From the NCBI GenBank assembly GCA_963693285.1, contig OY848922.1:6126923-6190922 (forward strand): a stretch of DNA of 64,000 bases, given 5' to 3'. The notes beneath the pieces are model-generated. The model ran no database searches, was not told where the DNA came from, and saw nothing but the letters and a program-made list of their open reading frames with translations. Positions within the stretch are counted from its first letter, which is position 1. Every line of letters begins with the position of its first letter. Below, piece after piece: positions 9,344-20,476 of the stretch. This DNA is from Xestospongia muta (Eukaryota > Porifera > Demospongiae > Haplosclerida > Petrosiidae). The translations under genes and the position numbers were made by a program.

Positions 9344-10783
9344 GTGACTCGACTTCAAGATATGATGGCTGTCCATGGGAGCATCGGAGAATTCTGCCTC
9401 CAACATTATTGTAGGGCTAATGATGTCTTTGATGATAAGACATCGGCAGTTTTATGTAGTGTTTGTGGTCTTTTCATGCACAAACTAATCAAGTATTTAC
9501 TAATGCCTAGAAGACTGTCTGATTATCTTTTGATTCAATTGTAGACTTGATGAAGGAGCATTATAATCCAAACCATCAGTAGTTGTCCAGTGTTTACAAT
9601 TTAATTTAAGGCTACAGCAGCAATGAGAGAGAGAGTGGCTGTTTATAGCTGAGCTGAGACAACTATCCAAATTTTGTGAATATTGGGAGATATGTTAGAT
9701 GTCATGCTACGTGATCATTTAGTGGGTGATATTAGACAGCTGAGTATTCAATGATGACTGCTGGCTGAACCCATCCTAACTCTGAAACGTGCTCTTGAAC
9801 TGGTACTTGCAATGTAGTCTGAAGTATACAAGAGATACTTAGTGCTAAAAGGCCTACTTGTTACTGTTGTGGAGGAAACATCTTAGCACCAATTTGCTGA
9901 TTTAAAAAATATGTTTGTCATGGCTGCAAAAAGAAGGGGCACCTAATCAGATGTTGTAGAAATGCCCCTAAAAAAGAGGCCAAACAAGTCAAGTACAAAC
10001 ATTAACGAGGTGGTAGAAGACCCCATTTCTCAATTGTATATGTTTCCCTCAAGTAAGACAAAACCGTTAAAGACAGTGGTTAATATAGATAGCAAAGAGG
10101 TTGAGATGGAGAATGAAACAGGAGTGTTAGTGTCAGTGATGACACACACAGACACACACAGAGTACAAGAGGCTATGTAATCAAAAGAGTAGACTCCCAT
10201 TACATGCAGCAAGAATAAACTGGAAGACATATACAGGAGAGATGATTAAAGTGGTGGTGAACCATCAAGGAGATGAAGAGAGATTACCATTAGTTATTGT
10301 AGAGTCCAAAGGACCTAATCTACTCAGAAGAGACTGGTTGATGAAATTGAAACAGGACTTGCACGTGATAAATCAGGTCCGAATGAAGGATGAGTTAACA
10401 ACACTCATTTCAAGATACTCTTATATTTTTCTGAATGAACTAGGTATCTGATATCAAAGCTGTATCTGCCAGGATCATAGCAGAAGAGAGAGCCACTCAT
10501 AGATTGTTGTCCACAACTGATACCATTTGCACTCCGTTCAAAGGTAGATAAGGAACTAGAGAGACTAGAGTCGATGGGAGTACTGGAAAAAGTGGAATTT
10601 GCAGACTGGGTGGCACCCATCATTTCAGTATTGAAGGATGAATGAAATGTTAGAATTTGTGATGATTATAACATGACCATTAATAAAAAAGCATCAAAAG
10701 TGGACCTGTATCTATTCCCGAGAATGGATGACCTTTTTACAGCAATGACCAGTGGAGTGTATTTTGTATATAATGTATTGTGC
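9344..10783 (+). pseudogene. Ty3/gypsy gag-pol relic, truncated in reverse transcriptase
   Basis: An ATG at 9365 opens MAVHGSIGEFCLQHYC, then gag segments LLAEPILTLKRALELVLAM (about 9760) and the zinc-knuckle region (about 9920). The protease region follows with NETGVLVSVMT (about 10115), where the usual catalytic Asp-Thr-Gly reads Glu-Thr-Gly, then LLRRDWLMKLKQDLH and ELTTLISRYSYIF. The reverse transcriptase start is LALRSKVDKELERLESMGVL, then WVAPIISVLKD and MTSGVYF. Homology ends at about 10783, before the Tyr-x-Asp-Asp catalytic motif. Stops and frameshifts are frequent. It encoded a retrotransposon polyprotein and is now inactive. Confidence 0.85.
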
Positions 10784-12089
10784 TAGAGAATTTCTGCTAG
10801 TTTTCGGAATAGAAAGGGTACATCAGATATAAGGACACAGGTTATGAAAACTGTAGCTACACCAGTCACTGTTTATTGACAAGACTATAATTCAAGCTAA
10901 ATGCTTGAACTAAATAATTTAAGAAATCCTTTTATAAAAAAAATTAAATTAAAAACCAAGTTTTTATAACCTATACAGCTGAATTTGAGGTAGTCATTTG
11001 CTTTGAGTTATATTAACTATACTGCTTGCTCATCTCCTGAGTAATACTAAGTGATGTTGAGTCTGAATGCAATTCCTTTGCTAGAGACAACATAAATACT
11101 GGTAAAGTAACTTAATACTAAACCCATCATTAAATAGAACTTGCTTTTTAATGACATCAAGAGTAAATTTGGTTTCTCAAGGAGATTATTAAATTGGACT
11201 TTTGTTTTATTAAACGTGTATTAAATGTTATGGATGGATAGGTGCTTAAGTGGTTATATTAGGCAAGTAATGTAATCATTTTAAAAAAAAAATTGATTGA
11301 TATTCTACTTCACTTTGATTCCTTTAATTCTTCATCATATTTCATGTAGTGTGTTTATGTAATTAATTTTCCACAATTTTCACCAACTTCAATAAAGACA
11401 TAGTTTAATGTTATTGATTATATATTTGAACTACATATCTGACATCATCATGTAATACAGTTTCTTTTAACTCATATTCTATGCTCCAATTTCAAAGCAA
11501 TAATAGTAATGTTTATAAAAAATGTCGCATTTTGTTTGAATGTATTCATTGTGTTCATTTCTCATTAGTAAATGTGTAGTTTATCTGTCTACTGTTAATG
11601 TACTTGTAAATGTGGATAAGACCATGACAAAATCAAACATTTTATTTTATTATTGCTATACTTAGGTCAAGGTTCTGATTGAGCATATAAAATTGTGTAT
11701 TACATTTTATTATACATGTGTACTGAATGATGTAAAATGAGAAAACAATTTTATCAGTGTATGCTGGAAAGGCACATAATAAATTTATGTTGTTACACAA
11801 GCTGCAACAGTCTGTCAAATTATATTATATGTCACTTAATCTTTTAGCATATTTCAATTATACATGTACTAATTTATAAAACTGTATTGGGTTAGAAAAA
11901 AAGTGAGTTCAAGGTAATACTAGAGGCATACAGAGTTTAAATCAGTGTGTGAGGAAGTTCCAGTATGGTTCCTGGAGAACAAAATGTCCAAATTTTTGTT
12001 TACATACTGTTTAACAATACATTCTACAACATCTCAATGTCCTCATTGGTTATTACTTAAATAGTGTCCTTGATCAAAATAAGATGTTT
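10784..12089. other. No gene seen; part shared with 48983-49230
   Basis: AT-rich sequence beyond the truncated gypsy pol. The stretch 11565-11830 aligns with 48983-49230 over about 240 bp (for example AGGTCAAGGTTCTGATTGA in one and AAGTCAAGGTTCTGATTGA in the other). I cannot assign the repeat to a family. Confidence 0.5.
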
Positions 12090-12560
12090 TGTTTCCTAAC
12101 ATTGAAAGCTATGTAGAACAGCATCAACAAACTCAAAAGAATGCTCGCGATCGACATAGTAAACATTATAGAGCTTATGTACTGACGTCACGAAACGTTC
12201 GTACACAAGAGTGGCAGCATCTGAAGTCACATTAGCCAGGTACTATGCAACACGAGACACCAATGTTTATAAAGCTTGGTGTTCTTCCGGAGCTATTGGG
12301 CAAGTGGTACTCTAGGGAGCCAGTAGCATCAATCTCATCAACAGAAAACGAACAAGTTGAAGAATGTGCATGTGTAGATGTTATGTTGCTACTGCAGGAA
12401 AGAGGAATATGGGGAATTAATGGTCTATTGTGACATTAATTCCCCATACACAACATGCCTTCAGATTACCACAATTCCAAAGGTTAAATGTTTTTGTCCT
12501 GATTGTCAGAGAAAACCAAAAAAGGCACTAGGATGTTGTTTTAATAATAATTATTATTTT
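12090..12560 (+). pseudogene. Transposon-type ORF remnant with PHD-like zinc finger
   Basis: A frame at 12378-12563 reads CCYCRKEEYGELMVYCD, then CLQITTIPKVKCFCPDCQ, a cysteine spacing and Pro-Lys-x-Lys-x-x-Cys-Pro-x-Cys ending typical of PHD fingers. The central Trp-Phe-His block is replaced by SPYTT. Upstream, 12120-12180 encodes a Gln/Arg-rich stretch (VEQHQQTQKNARDRHSKHY). PHD fingers bind histone tails in host proteins, and related fingers also occur at the end of mobile-element proteins. The location among relics and the broken frames favour the latter. Confidence 0.45.
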
Positions 12561-12702
12561 TAAGATTACTGTTGTTTGATAACATGCATTAATTTAATTA
12601 AGTAAAACAACTGATTCACAGGAATTGCACAATACACAACAAACAACAACTACTTTATTTACAGTGCTAGTGTCTTCCTCCTCATTACACATAATGAAGT
12701 GT

Positions 12703-13455
12703 TCACTGTAAGATAGTATATTTTTGCCTGACTAGGCCAATTACTCTTTCGACATCAATACAGACATGAGATAGTTGACAAAAGATATCCACATCAGCTT
12801 TGCTCAGCTGTTCTTTTCCTTGAGTAAAAGAAGGTAGTTTCACTACAGCAGAGTAAAGGCCAGCACTATCATGTATATTAAAACCCCTATCTGTCAAAAC
12901 TATATCACCTGGTAGTAGGTTCTCCAAAATACCTGTTTTCTGTCAGATGTATATCTGAAATCCTACCTCCTCATCCTTTAGATATAAACGTGATCACACC
13001 TTGTGGAGCTAATCCTATAAGGAATTTGGCAGTGTTGTAGTGCTTGTAATTAGACCAAGTTTGAGCTCTGGCTTTCAAGTTAGTGGGTCTTTCCATGAAA
13101 ACTTCAAAACAGTCTATAATCACAACACATTTTCCAAAGCTCTTTCTGAATTCCATAGGCTGAGTCCGTACCAGTTCTCCTCTATCTGTCCATTTAACAA
13201 GAGGACCCAATCGAATATACAATATATCAATCCATTTCTTCACATGTCGTGCAATAGTTGACTGATTAACTCCAAATCTGTATGCAAGATCCTGATCCCC
13301 TAGATTAAGGCACAGCTTCATCAAAATCATAACAAACTGCTGAAAGCCTTTTGTGTAACAATTAGTACAGCCTACAGCACAACAGCTTTTATGTTTTCCT
13401 TTTGCCACTCAAAATGGCAGATATGACGTGATTCAGCTCCTCCCACTGCATAACC
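12703..13455 (-). pseudogene. THAP/DDE_4 transposase relic, copy 2 (better preserved)
   Basis: An ATG at 13408 opens MAKGKHKSCCAVGCTNCYTK, the THAP-type start, fused directly to FQQFVMILMKLCLNLGDQD and LAYRFGVNQSTIARHVKKW, the helix-turn-helix. The DDE domain follows, with VVIIDCFEVFMERPTNLKA and the ISKG segment at 12971. The next codon is TGA where related proteins have Trp. A frameshift precedes [20 protein letters not shown] (12870-12925), and [15 protein letters not shown] ends at 12703. The catalytic Asp, Asp and Glu positions are still recognisable. The shortened THAP finger is the same in copy 1, so the internal deletion predates both insertions. Different flanks indicate separate insertions. 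Confidence 0.85.
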
Positions 13456-13481
13456 TCTATACTTTAAACGAAGAGGTTGGT

Positions 13482-13490
13482 TATAAAAAG
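13482..13490 (+). promoter_or_regulatory. Possible TATA box
   Basis: TATAAAAAG lies about 180 bp upstream of the ATG at 13662 that opens a transposon-type ORF relic. The surrounding 13440-13660 is richer in GC than its neighbours. Function is inferred only from the motif and its position. Confidence 0.3.
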
Positions 13491-13661
13491 GCCCTGCCGA
13501 GGGCAAGTTAATTATTTCTTCTTCACGTGTGATTTGGTGTGAAGTTACACTTCAGTACAGCGCTTGTAAGTGCTAAACAGTAGATCTGTGTGCTTATAAA
13601 ACCGTTTATCAGGTGTAAAAGGACGTCAAATGAGCGTCATTTCATTTAAAAAACTAATAAA

Positions 13662-14760
13662 ATGGCTACTTCTGGTGTGACTTGTCCTCCCAAGATCTTA
13701 TTGGGCAAGAAGAGCGTGTGAGACATGAAGTTTACTACCAAATGGAGCTGAATTTCTCGAGTGAGGCTGACAAAAAGAACTTTCCTCGACAACTAGAATT
13801 AGTGAAGTCAGTTATGTCGTCAAAAAAGTCACGACCACTCGACAATCTTGAGCTCCTTGGATTGTTATTGGACAAGGTGGGTGTGGGTGATGATGGTGAC
13901 AATGATACAGTCAATGAAAGTAGTGGTGGACCTCAGAGGGATATTGTTAAGCCAATGTTGGAATATTCAGGTAATATCTAATGACAAGGAATGACTGGCA
14001 ATATTTAAGATATTATAGGTATTTTTACTGGTGGTGATGATGGAGACAATCAGTCATTGTTTGTTTGTGAGCATGACATTTCATGAACAAGTAGTAGGAC
14101 TGATGCAACCATGTGACTGTCCTGCTATAACGTGGGCGACATCATCTATAGTTCAGGTACAATGGCTTCATGTGTATTACAAGATATTTGTGACTTGTAG
14201 ATTGGACATGTACTATATACAAGTTGAGTTTCATTGTCAGACTTGTCAATCTAAGCAATGGTGAGCCAGTTCAAGAGTATTTGGAGGGTGTTACTTGATC
14301 AACCAAAAGTTAGTACTTATTAAAAAGTTATAACAATCAAAGTTTTTGTGTACTAGATGTGTTCATGCTTTCACATGTGCTGGAATTATACCTAACCAGT
14401 ACGTTAACTTCAGCTGCTTTTCTGGCACTGGAACTGTTGCACAACAAGACTCAACAGCTAACACTTACCACACAACTGTACCTTGTCCTTCAGGAAGGTA
14501 ATATTAAGCATTGCTGCTATAACTTTATGATATGTTGGTATAGTACTCACAGGATCATTGGCTGTGTGTCTCTGTCAAGAAAGGAGCATGCTATAGCCCA
14601 AAGAAGGGAATTAGAAGCTACAAACCATAATTTTTCTTGTATTTTTTTGTTAAAAAACAAGGTTGCTAACCTTTAATTTTGTTTTGTAGGAACAACGTGC
14701 TGCCATGCTTCTTTGTCGGTTTATAATAAACAAATGGTGTTAAATAGTGCGTAGGAGAAC
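13662..14760 (+). pseudogene. Decayed transposon ORF, family uncertain
   Basis: An ATG at 13662 starts MATSGVTCPPK but is one base out of frame with the following stretch. That stretch (13682-13981) reads RHEVYYQMELNFSSEADKK then RPLDNLELLGLLLDKV and ends at a Gly-Asn-Ile. Later pieces are FVCEHDI (about 14060), a Cys-x-x-Cys segment FHCQTCQSKQW (14230-14263), and a Cys-containing segment 14373-14500 ending in PCPSGR with a GTAATA donor. A further exon-like start, EQRAAMLLCR, lies near 14690. The order recalls N-terminal parts of large transposase ORFs seen in cnidarians and sponges. I cannot name the superfamily. Confidence 0.4.
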
Positions 14761-15509
14761 TGATCTGGTAAAAAAAGGCGTAGTCATGCTGATAAGCACG
14801 ATAAGTCTACGGACAGTATTGAGGCCATTTTCATTTTGAATATACCCGCCATCTTGTGCCCTGGGCACACCCTTTAAATACCCGTCCCAGCGGAAGCGTT
14901 CAGAATATTGCAACGTGGCGCACGTTTACTCTTTATACTCGACCTTCTCCTTTAAGGTGGCGGTACGGTGACGTTAATAATATTCATAGCTTAACTTTTT
15001 TCTTATATAATTTCTATATCTTTTCTTGTTGTAATACCATCCTTTGACTACTACATTATATCAATGGTCTTCAACTTCGATAAAAATTTTAAAAATTGCA
15101 TGTATCATTCAAGAGTTACTGGAGTAACAATATACAGAACAAAGGTACATTTTTCTAAAAACTTCTTATAGGTAGACATTAGAAACTTACTTTGCTATTA
15201 CAGTTATATGAGATCTATAATCCTATGAAAGCTTTTTTTAATTACTGCTATACTTTCTGAGATACACTAATCAGAGTGAAATCTTTGAGAGCCTTCGGAA
15301 AACCGAACGCCATTTTTAAAAATTGGCTTCATAGGATTACTCGTACACGTGTTGTGTAAGGTTGTTCAAGATTTCTTACCTGTGCGTACTATTAGAGCTG
15401 AGATAAATGTACCTTAGTACGACAGTTCGTACTTGCTCACTAAATTTAGCTACAAACCACTGGAATGTTAAGAGGTATGTTATTATCTTCGAACCACACC
15501 CATGTTAAT
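14761..15509. other. No gene seen
   Basis: Mixed composition. It contains the perfect hairpin GTGCCCTGGGCAC near 14856 and a GC-rich stretch at 14850-14970. No coding evidence on either strand. Confidence 0.4.
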
Positions 15510-17263
15510 AATAGGTGAAATCTTTTGGCAATTTTTTCATTAGTCGTTGACGTTTATATTTTTCTCTAATTTTTCCGTAAGTATCAAGCTCCAATTTTCT
15601 TTTTCTACACTGACCAAACTTAGACAAATACACTCATGGTTTTTCTATCTTCCTTTCCCAAAATTTACTCATCCACTCTGGTCCAAGCTGTACTCGAAGT
15701 GCTGCGGCCATTGAACGATGCTGAAATGATCCACCTTGAACCCAATTAAAAAACTTTCCTCCATTCATTTTACTCCGAATTGACATAAAATTTTCACACA
15801 GATTACTAGTATGGTTACCAACTAGTTGAGAAGCTTTGGTGACAATGCGATCGCCAGCACCTTGAATAGCACGAAATAAGCCTGAAGGAAGTGATTCAAG
15901 ATGACTTTGAGAAAAGCAAGAGCTGTTTTTCTGTAAACAAGTAGTTATGTCACAGTTCGAGTGATCACCAAAGTAATGTTTTGGCCCATTACGGAAATCG
16001 CTTCTAAGTGCTTCGACATCACCAGTGCAGCTATGAGCAGTGATTGCTTTCCTAGCTGCCTGTGTAATTTTGGTAATGATATGTTTTGTCAACTTACCTG
16101 AACCACCAAAACTGGGATTGTCTTTGACGATATTGGCAAGTCTTGAGTGGTAGGCCTTAACTGCATGGTTTGCACACTCAATCTTCTCAACTTGTCTGCC
16201 ATATGGTACTGATGTTATTATGTTATAATGAACTGAACTGTCTCCATCTCCAATAAACTTCATATACCGTAACCCATGCATACATTCGGATAGATTGAAC
16301 CTTCCACTATTATGTCAGATTCCATGGCTGTTGAAGATCCAGTCCAGTTCTTAAAACAACAATGCTCTCTTATATCCTCTCCTTTACTACTAGCAGCTGA
16401 GCAAATTGAACAGTACTTATTTCTAACTCTATTGAATAAAAGACGTTGGGTAGCAAATCCAAAAATAACTCCAACTCCAGAATTAGTGTTGTAGGAGTGT
16501 TTATGACTCCTTTTGCTCCAACCAGCATCAACAACTACAGTTATTCACCTTTTTCTATAGCTATCCATTTTTCTTTAGTCCAGCTGCTAACAGTTCTGAT
16601 GTAACAACTTCTTCAAATAATCCTCCTAGCTTTCTTTCAAGAATACAAAATATTTGAGTCCTCATTGATGGTAAATCTATGACAGACATTTGTTCTTCAA
16701 ATTGTGCACCGCCTCCTCCAGTGGAGATTTGACCCAACACAGCACCAATGTTGACATTATACACAGAACTATTACTGCTTCCAATTAACGATTTAAGTGA
16801 AGATAGAAATGTTATTTCTTCCTCACATTTCTTACAATAGGAAACTAGTGTGAAGCAAGACCATCTCTCTTCTTCTCTCCTAAGAATTCTACCTCACCAT
16901 CACATGTAATCGAGTCCTCACTAATTTTTTTATATATGATTTTAGATTTTTTAAATTAATTATTTGATTGCCATCAAGACAGTACATCTGATGATGTCCA
17001 GAATGGAGAAACAGTAAGCCATTTGTGTTAGATGCTTCTAAGGAAGGACTGTCAACAGGAATCATTGGACTAGTATAATTTATTGTTGTGAAGGGAGATG
17101 GTAATAAAGCAGTTGATTGTCTTATTTCTGCCCTCTTTTCATAGAGATTCTCGAGATGACTTAATTTTTTTTTTGTAGAAGAACATTTTTTTATCCTTCC
17201 TCTAGGCATTCTTAGATAAAGCGCATTTTCAAATGGCTTAGAATGCAAACCAACCACAAACAT
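15510..17263 (-). pseudogene. Mutator-like transposase relic
   Basis: From about 17209 the frame starts MPRGRIKKCSS with a basic Lys-rich stretch. Next is SYCKKCEEE (about 16830), then VNIGAVLGQISTGGGGAQFE (16690-16760) and LPSMRTQIFCILERKLGG. After a break, 16530-16330 reads VVVDAGWSKRSHKHSYNTNS, GVGVIFGFATQRLLF and KYCSIC. A 1-bp deletion near 16300 shifts the frame into the long ORF 16281-15634 (FIGDGDSSVHYNI, KIECANHAVKAYHSRL, HYFGDHSNCD, GPEWMSKFWE). Homologous basic sequence continues past the stop to about 15510. This order is that of the Mutator-like transposase domain known from cnidarian proteins, a cut-and-paste DDE-type enzyme. The copy at 18015-18649 lacks the 1-bp deletion at the same spot. 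Confidence 0.85.
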
Positions 17264-17359
17264 GTGTTTAATGAGTGTGTTATGAATTCATGAATATAGT
17301 ATGAATATTATTATAGTAAAATTATTTGGCTTCTGACTTCCAACATACCTCCACCTTAA

Positions 17360-17626
17360 GACTTTGTAACGAAATTATTGACGAATGACGAAATGACGAA
17401 ATTTAATTTTCCTTCAAGGCATAAACACATTGTCAATTGAACATGCTTTGGAAATGTTATAACGTGCTCAAATAAAGCTATAACTAGTTTCTAACTCTTA
17501 TTTTAAACTGTAAGGATGTCAGTACAGTGGAGTAACAACGAGCACTGTCTTATACGTGGTACATGTAAGTCGACCCACATTGTCTACTATTTGTATACAA
17601 GTTACACGAAGAAGTGCCCATTTCTT
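17360..17626. repeat. Repeat R copy 3, left end of piggyBac P5
   Basis: It starts after TTAA (17356-17359) and matches copy 1 through AAGTGCCCATTTCTT. About 250 bp further right the piggyBac C-terminal relic begins. Confidence 0.65.
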
Positions 17627-17872
17627 TATATTGAGTTGACTTCTTGCCTGAATAAGTAGTACAAAGAATAAAGTACGTAATTAGGTTGTCTATATAATGT
17701 TGTATACAAGTGATTATATATGTAATTCATTTGGTTATATAACTGTTGATTAATAGTATGTATCTAAAGATATTTAGTGTGATAGAGTAAGAAACAGTCA
17801 TCACTCTTCCCAGTATGGCAGAGGTGTAAATTACAATCTTGACAATACCACTGAGTATATTTCCTTATATTC

Positions 17873-18014
17873 TTGTAGGTGTAGCAGTAGTGATATCAGT
17901 AATGTTTGTCGTTCAGTTTCAGTGAGAAGTGACTCTGGCCAAAAAATTGTTCTGGTAATATAGAAGGACAAACAGTACATTTTTGACGATTGTACAAGCT
18001 AATGAGTTTAGTTG
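17873..18014 (-). pseudogene. piggyBac P5 transposase, distal C-terminal piece
   Basis: Homologous to 6506-6650 of relic P4 (the segment corresponding to HFLARVTSQKLNDKHY). It is separated from its upstream partner by the Mutator-like fragment. Its last 26 bp (17989-18014) are repeated exactly at 18650-18675. Confidence 0.65.
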
Positions 18015-18649
18015 GTTACCAACTAGTTGAGAAGCTTTGGTGACAATGCGATCGCCAGCACCTTGAATAGCATTAAATAAGCCTGAAGGAAGTGATTCAA
18101 GATGACTTTGAGAAAAGAAAGAGCTGTTTTTCTGTAAACAAGTAGTTATGTCACAGTTCGAGTGATCACCAAAGTAATGTTTTGGCCCATTACGGAAATC
18201 GCTTCTAAGTGCTTCGTCATCACCAGTACAGCTATGAGCAGTGATTGCTTTCCTAGCTGCCTGTGTAGTTTTGGTAATGATATGTTTTGTCAACTTACCT
18301 GAACCACCAAAATTGGGATTGTTTTTGACGATATTGGCAAGTCTTGAGTGGTAGGCCTTAACTGCATGGTTTGCACACTCTATCTTCTCAACATGTCTGC
18401 CATATGGTACTGATGTTATTATGTTATAATGAACTGAACTGTCTCCATCTCCAATAAACTTCATATACCGTAACCCATGCATACATTCGGATAGATTGAA
18501 CCCTTCCACTATTATGTCAGATTCCATGGCTGTTGAAGATCAGGTCCAGTTCTTAAAACAACAATACTCTCTTATATCCTCTCCTTTACTACTAGCAGAT
18601 GAGCAAATTGAACAGTACTTATTTCTAACTCCAATGAATAAATTGTACT
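18015..18649 (-). pseudogene. Mutator-like transposase fragment inserted in piggyBac P5
   Basis: It is nearly identical to 16400-15840 of the larger relic: ESDIIVEGFNLSECMHGLRY, FIGDGDSSVHYNI, KIECANHAVKAYHSRL, HYFGDHSNCD, ending at KASQLVGN. It keeps the base whose loss shifts frame in the larger copy. It is only an internal slice of the coding region with no transposon ends, so it did not arrive by normal transposition. Identical 26-bp direct repeats bracket it, which suggests copying during break repair. Confidence 0.8.
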
Positions 18650-18860
18650 ATTGTACAAGCTAATGAGTTTAGTTGCAAGATTGAGATGAAAGTCATTCAT
18701 GTTGTGAAATGATGGTTCAGAAAGAAGACAGGGAAAAATGTAAGCATTTGTGATAGCTAGATCTATGCTAAAGTAGGCAATGTATACATAGCATTTCTGC
18801 CCACGAGCTCTAATACTGTCGCAGTTGATCATTTCGATCAACACTACCTATCTCCTAAAA
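18650..18860 (-). pseudogene. piggyBac P5 transposase, proximal C-terminal piece
   Basis: Frames read VDRNDQLRQY (third catalytic Asp, near 18835) then RGQKCYVYIAYFSIDLAITN and LLSEPSFHNM, parallel to relic P4 at 6840-6640. Left of it is the Mutator-like fragment. Right of it is unassigned sequence and then the pogo-like element. Confidence 0.75.
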
Positions 18861-19333
18861 ATAAGGATTACTGAAATTATATTCTCATCTCCAGAAATAT
18901 TGCAAATGGTTGTGGAAATAACCTCAAGTGTCAGCCTTTCAAAGGGTAAAGTTAGCTTTTAGTTCTGATATGCTGTTAGTACATTTTGATCCTCATAGAG
19001 AGATCTTATTATAATATGTCCGAGTTGAGATGATACACCCAGACATGTAAATAACTTCGCCTTTTTACGTGCTATCTACATGGAACTTGCACCAATTGAT
19101 TCAGCTTGCAAAAACACATATATAACATTTGGCTGTCTAGTGCTACGAAAAAGTAAGAAACTAAAAACCTCCATACATTTTTAATTGCATACCTTCGTCA
19201 TACTTCAAATTACACACCTTCGAGGATTTAGCGAATAACAATTTCCACTTCAAGAAGTCAGCCGTGTGTCACGATGAAATTGAAAATTACAACTCTAATT
19301 GCATGAACAAATGTTCTATTATGACTGTTATTA

Positions 19334-20476
19334 TTATAAAAAGTAATAATCAGGTATTGTCTTTTGCAATTTAAGGCAGCTATTAAGACACTGTGGTTCT
19401 AAAAAAAAGATTTTAATAAAGAAGGAAGACTTTCTCTTTCTGTAACCTCTTGTTGTTGGCTCATGAATGTCCCTTCGACCATACCTAGCCAAATCAGCTA
19501 AAGGAATTCTTTTAACTTTACCTTCAAATATAACCAATGGCTTAACTCGAGAAACACCATCTGCAAACAAGGTAAGTTGAACAGTGCATTGTCTTTTATC
19601 CAACCCTGAAGATGCAGCACGAACCCATACACTCTTTGACCCTACATCGTTGTATGTAGGACCACCAGTGAAAGAAAAAGGAAGTGGTGTTTGGTCAACA
19701 TTGGCGATACAACTTAAATGAAATCTGCCCAACTTTTCATCAACTTGTTCTCCTTATAGAGAAATCTCTCAAAGTAAATGATGGAAATGACGAATAGCTT
19801 CTTTCTTGCTTTCTGGTGGTTTCTGACATGAATTGGTGGCACGTCTCAAGCTAATTTTATAGCGTTTTTTAAAACCAGCAAACCAGCCATCTGAAAAGGA
19901 AAAATTTTAACCAGGATATTGTTCGTTAACAATCTGTTTGGCACTGTTCTTGAACCACCAGCCTTTAATTTTGATACCCCTTCGACATAGCTGTCGAAAC
20001 TCTGCATGGGCCTGCTCTTCCATTAAAGGAAACTGAGCACTTCTTATAAACATCACTCTTTTGGTACCTTTTTTGCTTTTCTTGATTTTTTCCTCATCTT
20101 TTATCCACCTCATCACCGTTTTTGCATTTAATGTAAACGTTTTACATGTTTTGTAGAGATCGCAATCATTTTCTTTGTACCAACTAACAACTCGAATCTT
20201 TTCTTATCTTGTGTAGCTCCTTCTTGACCGTTTTAAAGATCCTGTTTCTTTTAAAAGGATCCCTGATGCCTCAGATATACTAAATTTCACAGACATTTCT
20301 ATTACATTCGTTTTTTCACACTCATTTTTTTACGTGGCATTAATATAACATTAATTATTAATAAATCATTAATAATTATCATTAATAATTATTAATTTAT
20401 TACCGTAGCGCTTAATAAAAAAGAGTTCTGACCAAGATAAATGTGTGCGCTTAACAAACAGTATGCGCTTTAACCA
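19334..20476 (-). pseudogene. Pogo-like (DDE_1) transposase relic and its 5' end
   Basis: The likely start is ATG at 20340 (MPRKKMSVKK). Later frames give VVSWYKENDCDLYKTCKTF and MRWIKDEEKIKKSKKG (DNA-binding region), then LMEEQAHAEFRQLCRRGIKI (a CENP-B-type helix-turn-helix), and FSDGWFAGFKKRY. The catalytic domain starts at 19732: NVDQTPLPFSFTGGP (first Asp region), SSGLDKRQCTVQLTLFADGV, KPLVIFEGK. The second Asp and C-terminus are missing or unrecognisable. Stops and frameshifts occur near 20200, 19905 and 19755. Upstream, 20401-20476 holds the terminal sequence ending ATGCGCTTTAACCA, flanked by TA at 20477-20478, inside piggyBac P5. I did not find the left end. Confidence 0.85.

Larger units (their letters stand above)
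6957..10035. repeat. Composite block A2, direct copy of block A1
   Basis: Homologous in order and orientation to 245-3798. Internal differences are informative. The piggyBac C-terminal half present in A1 (about 1445-2300) is missing here at a CAT microhomology near 8190. The ankyrin exon with its flanking introns (8830-9090) is present here and absent in A1 at a TCAATGTA junction. Gypsy pol continues to the right. Confidence 0.85.
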
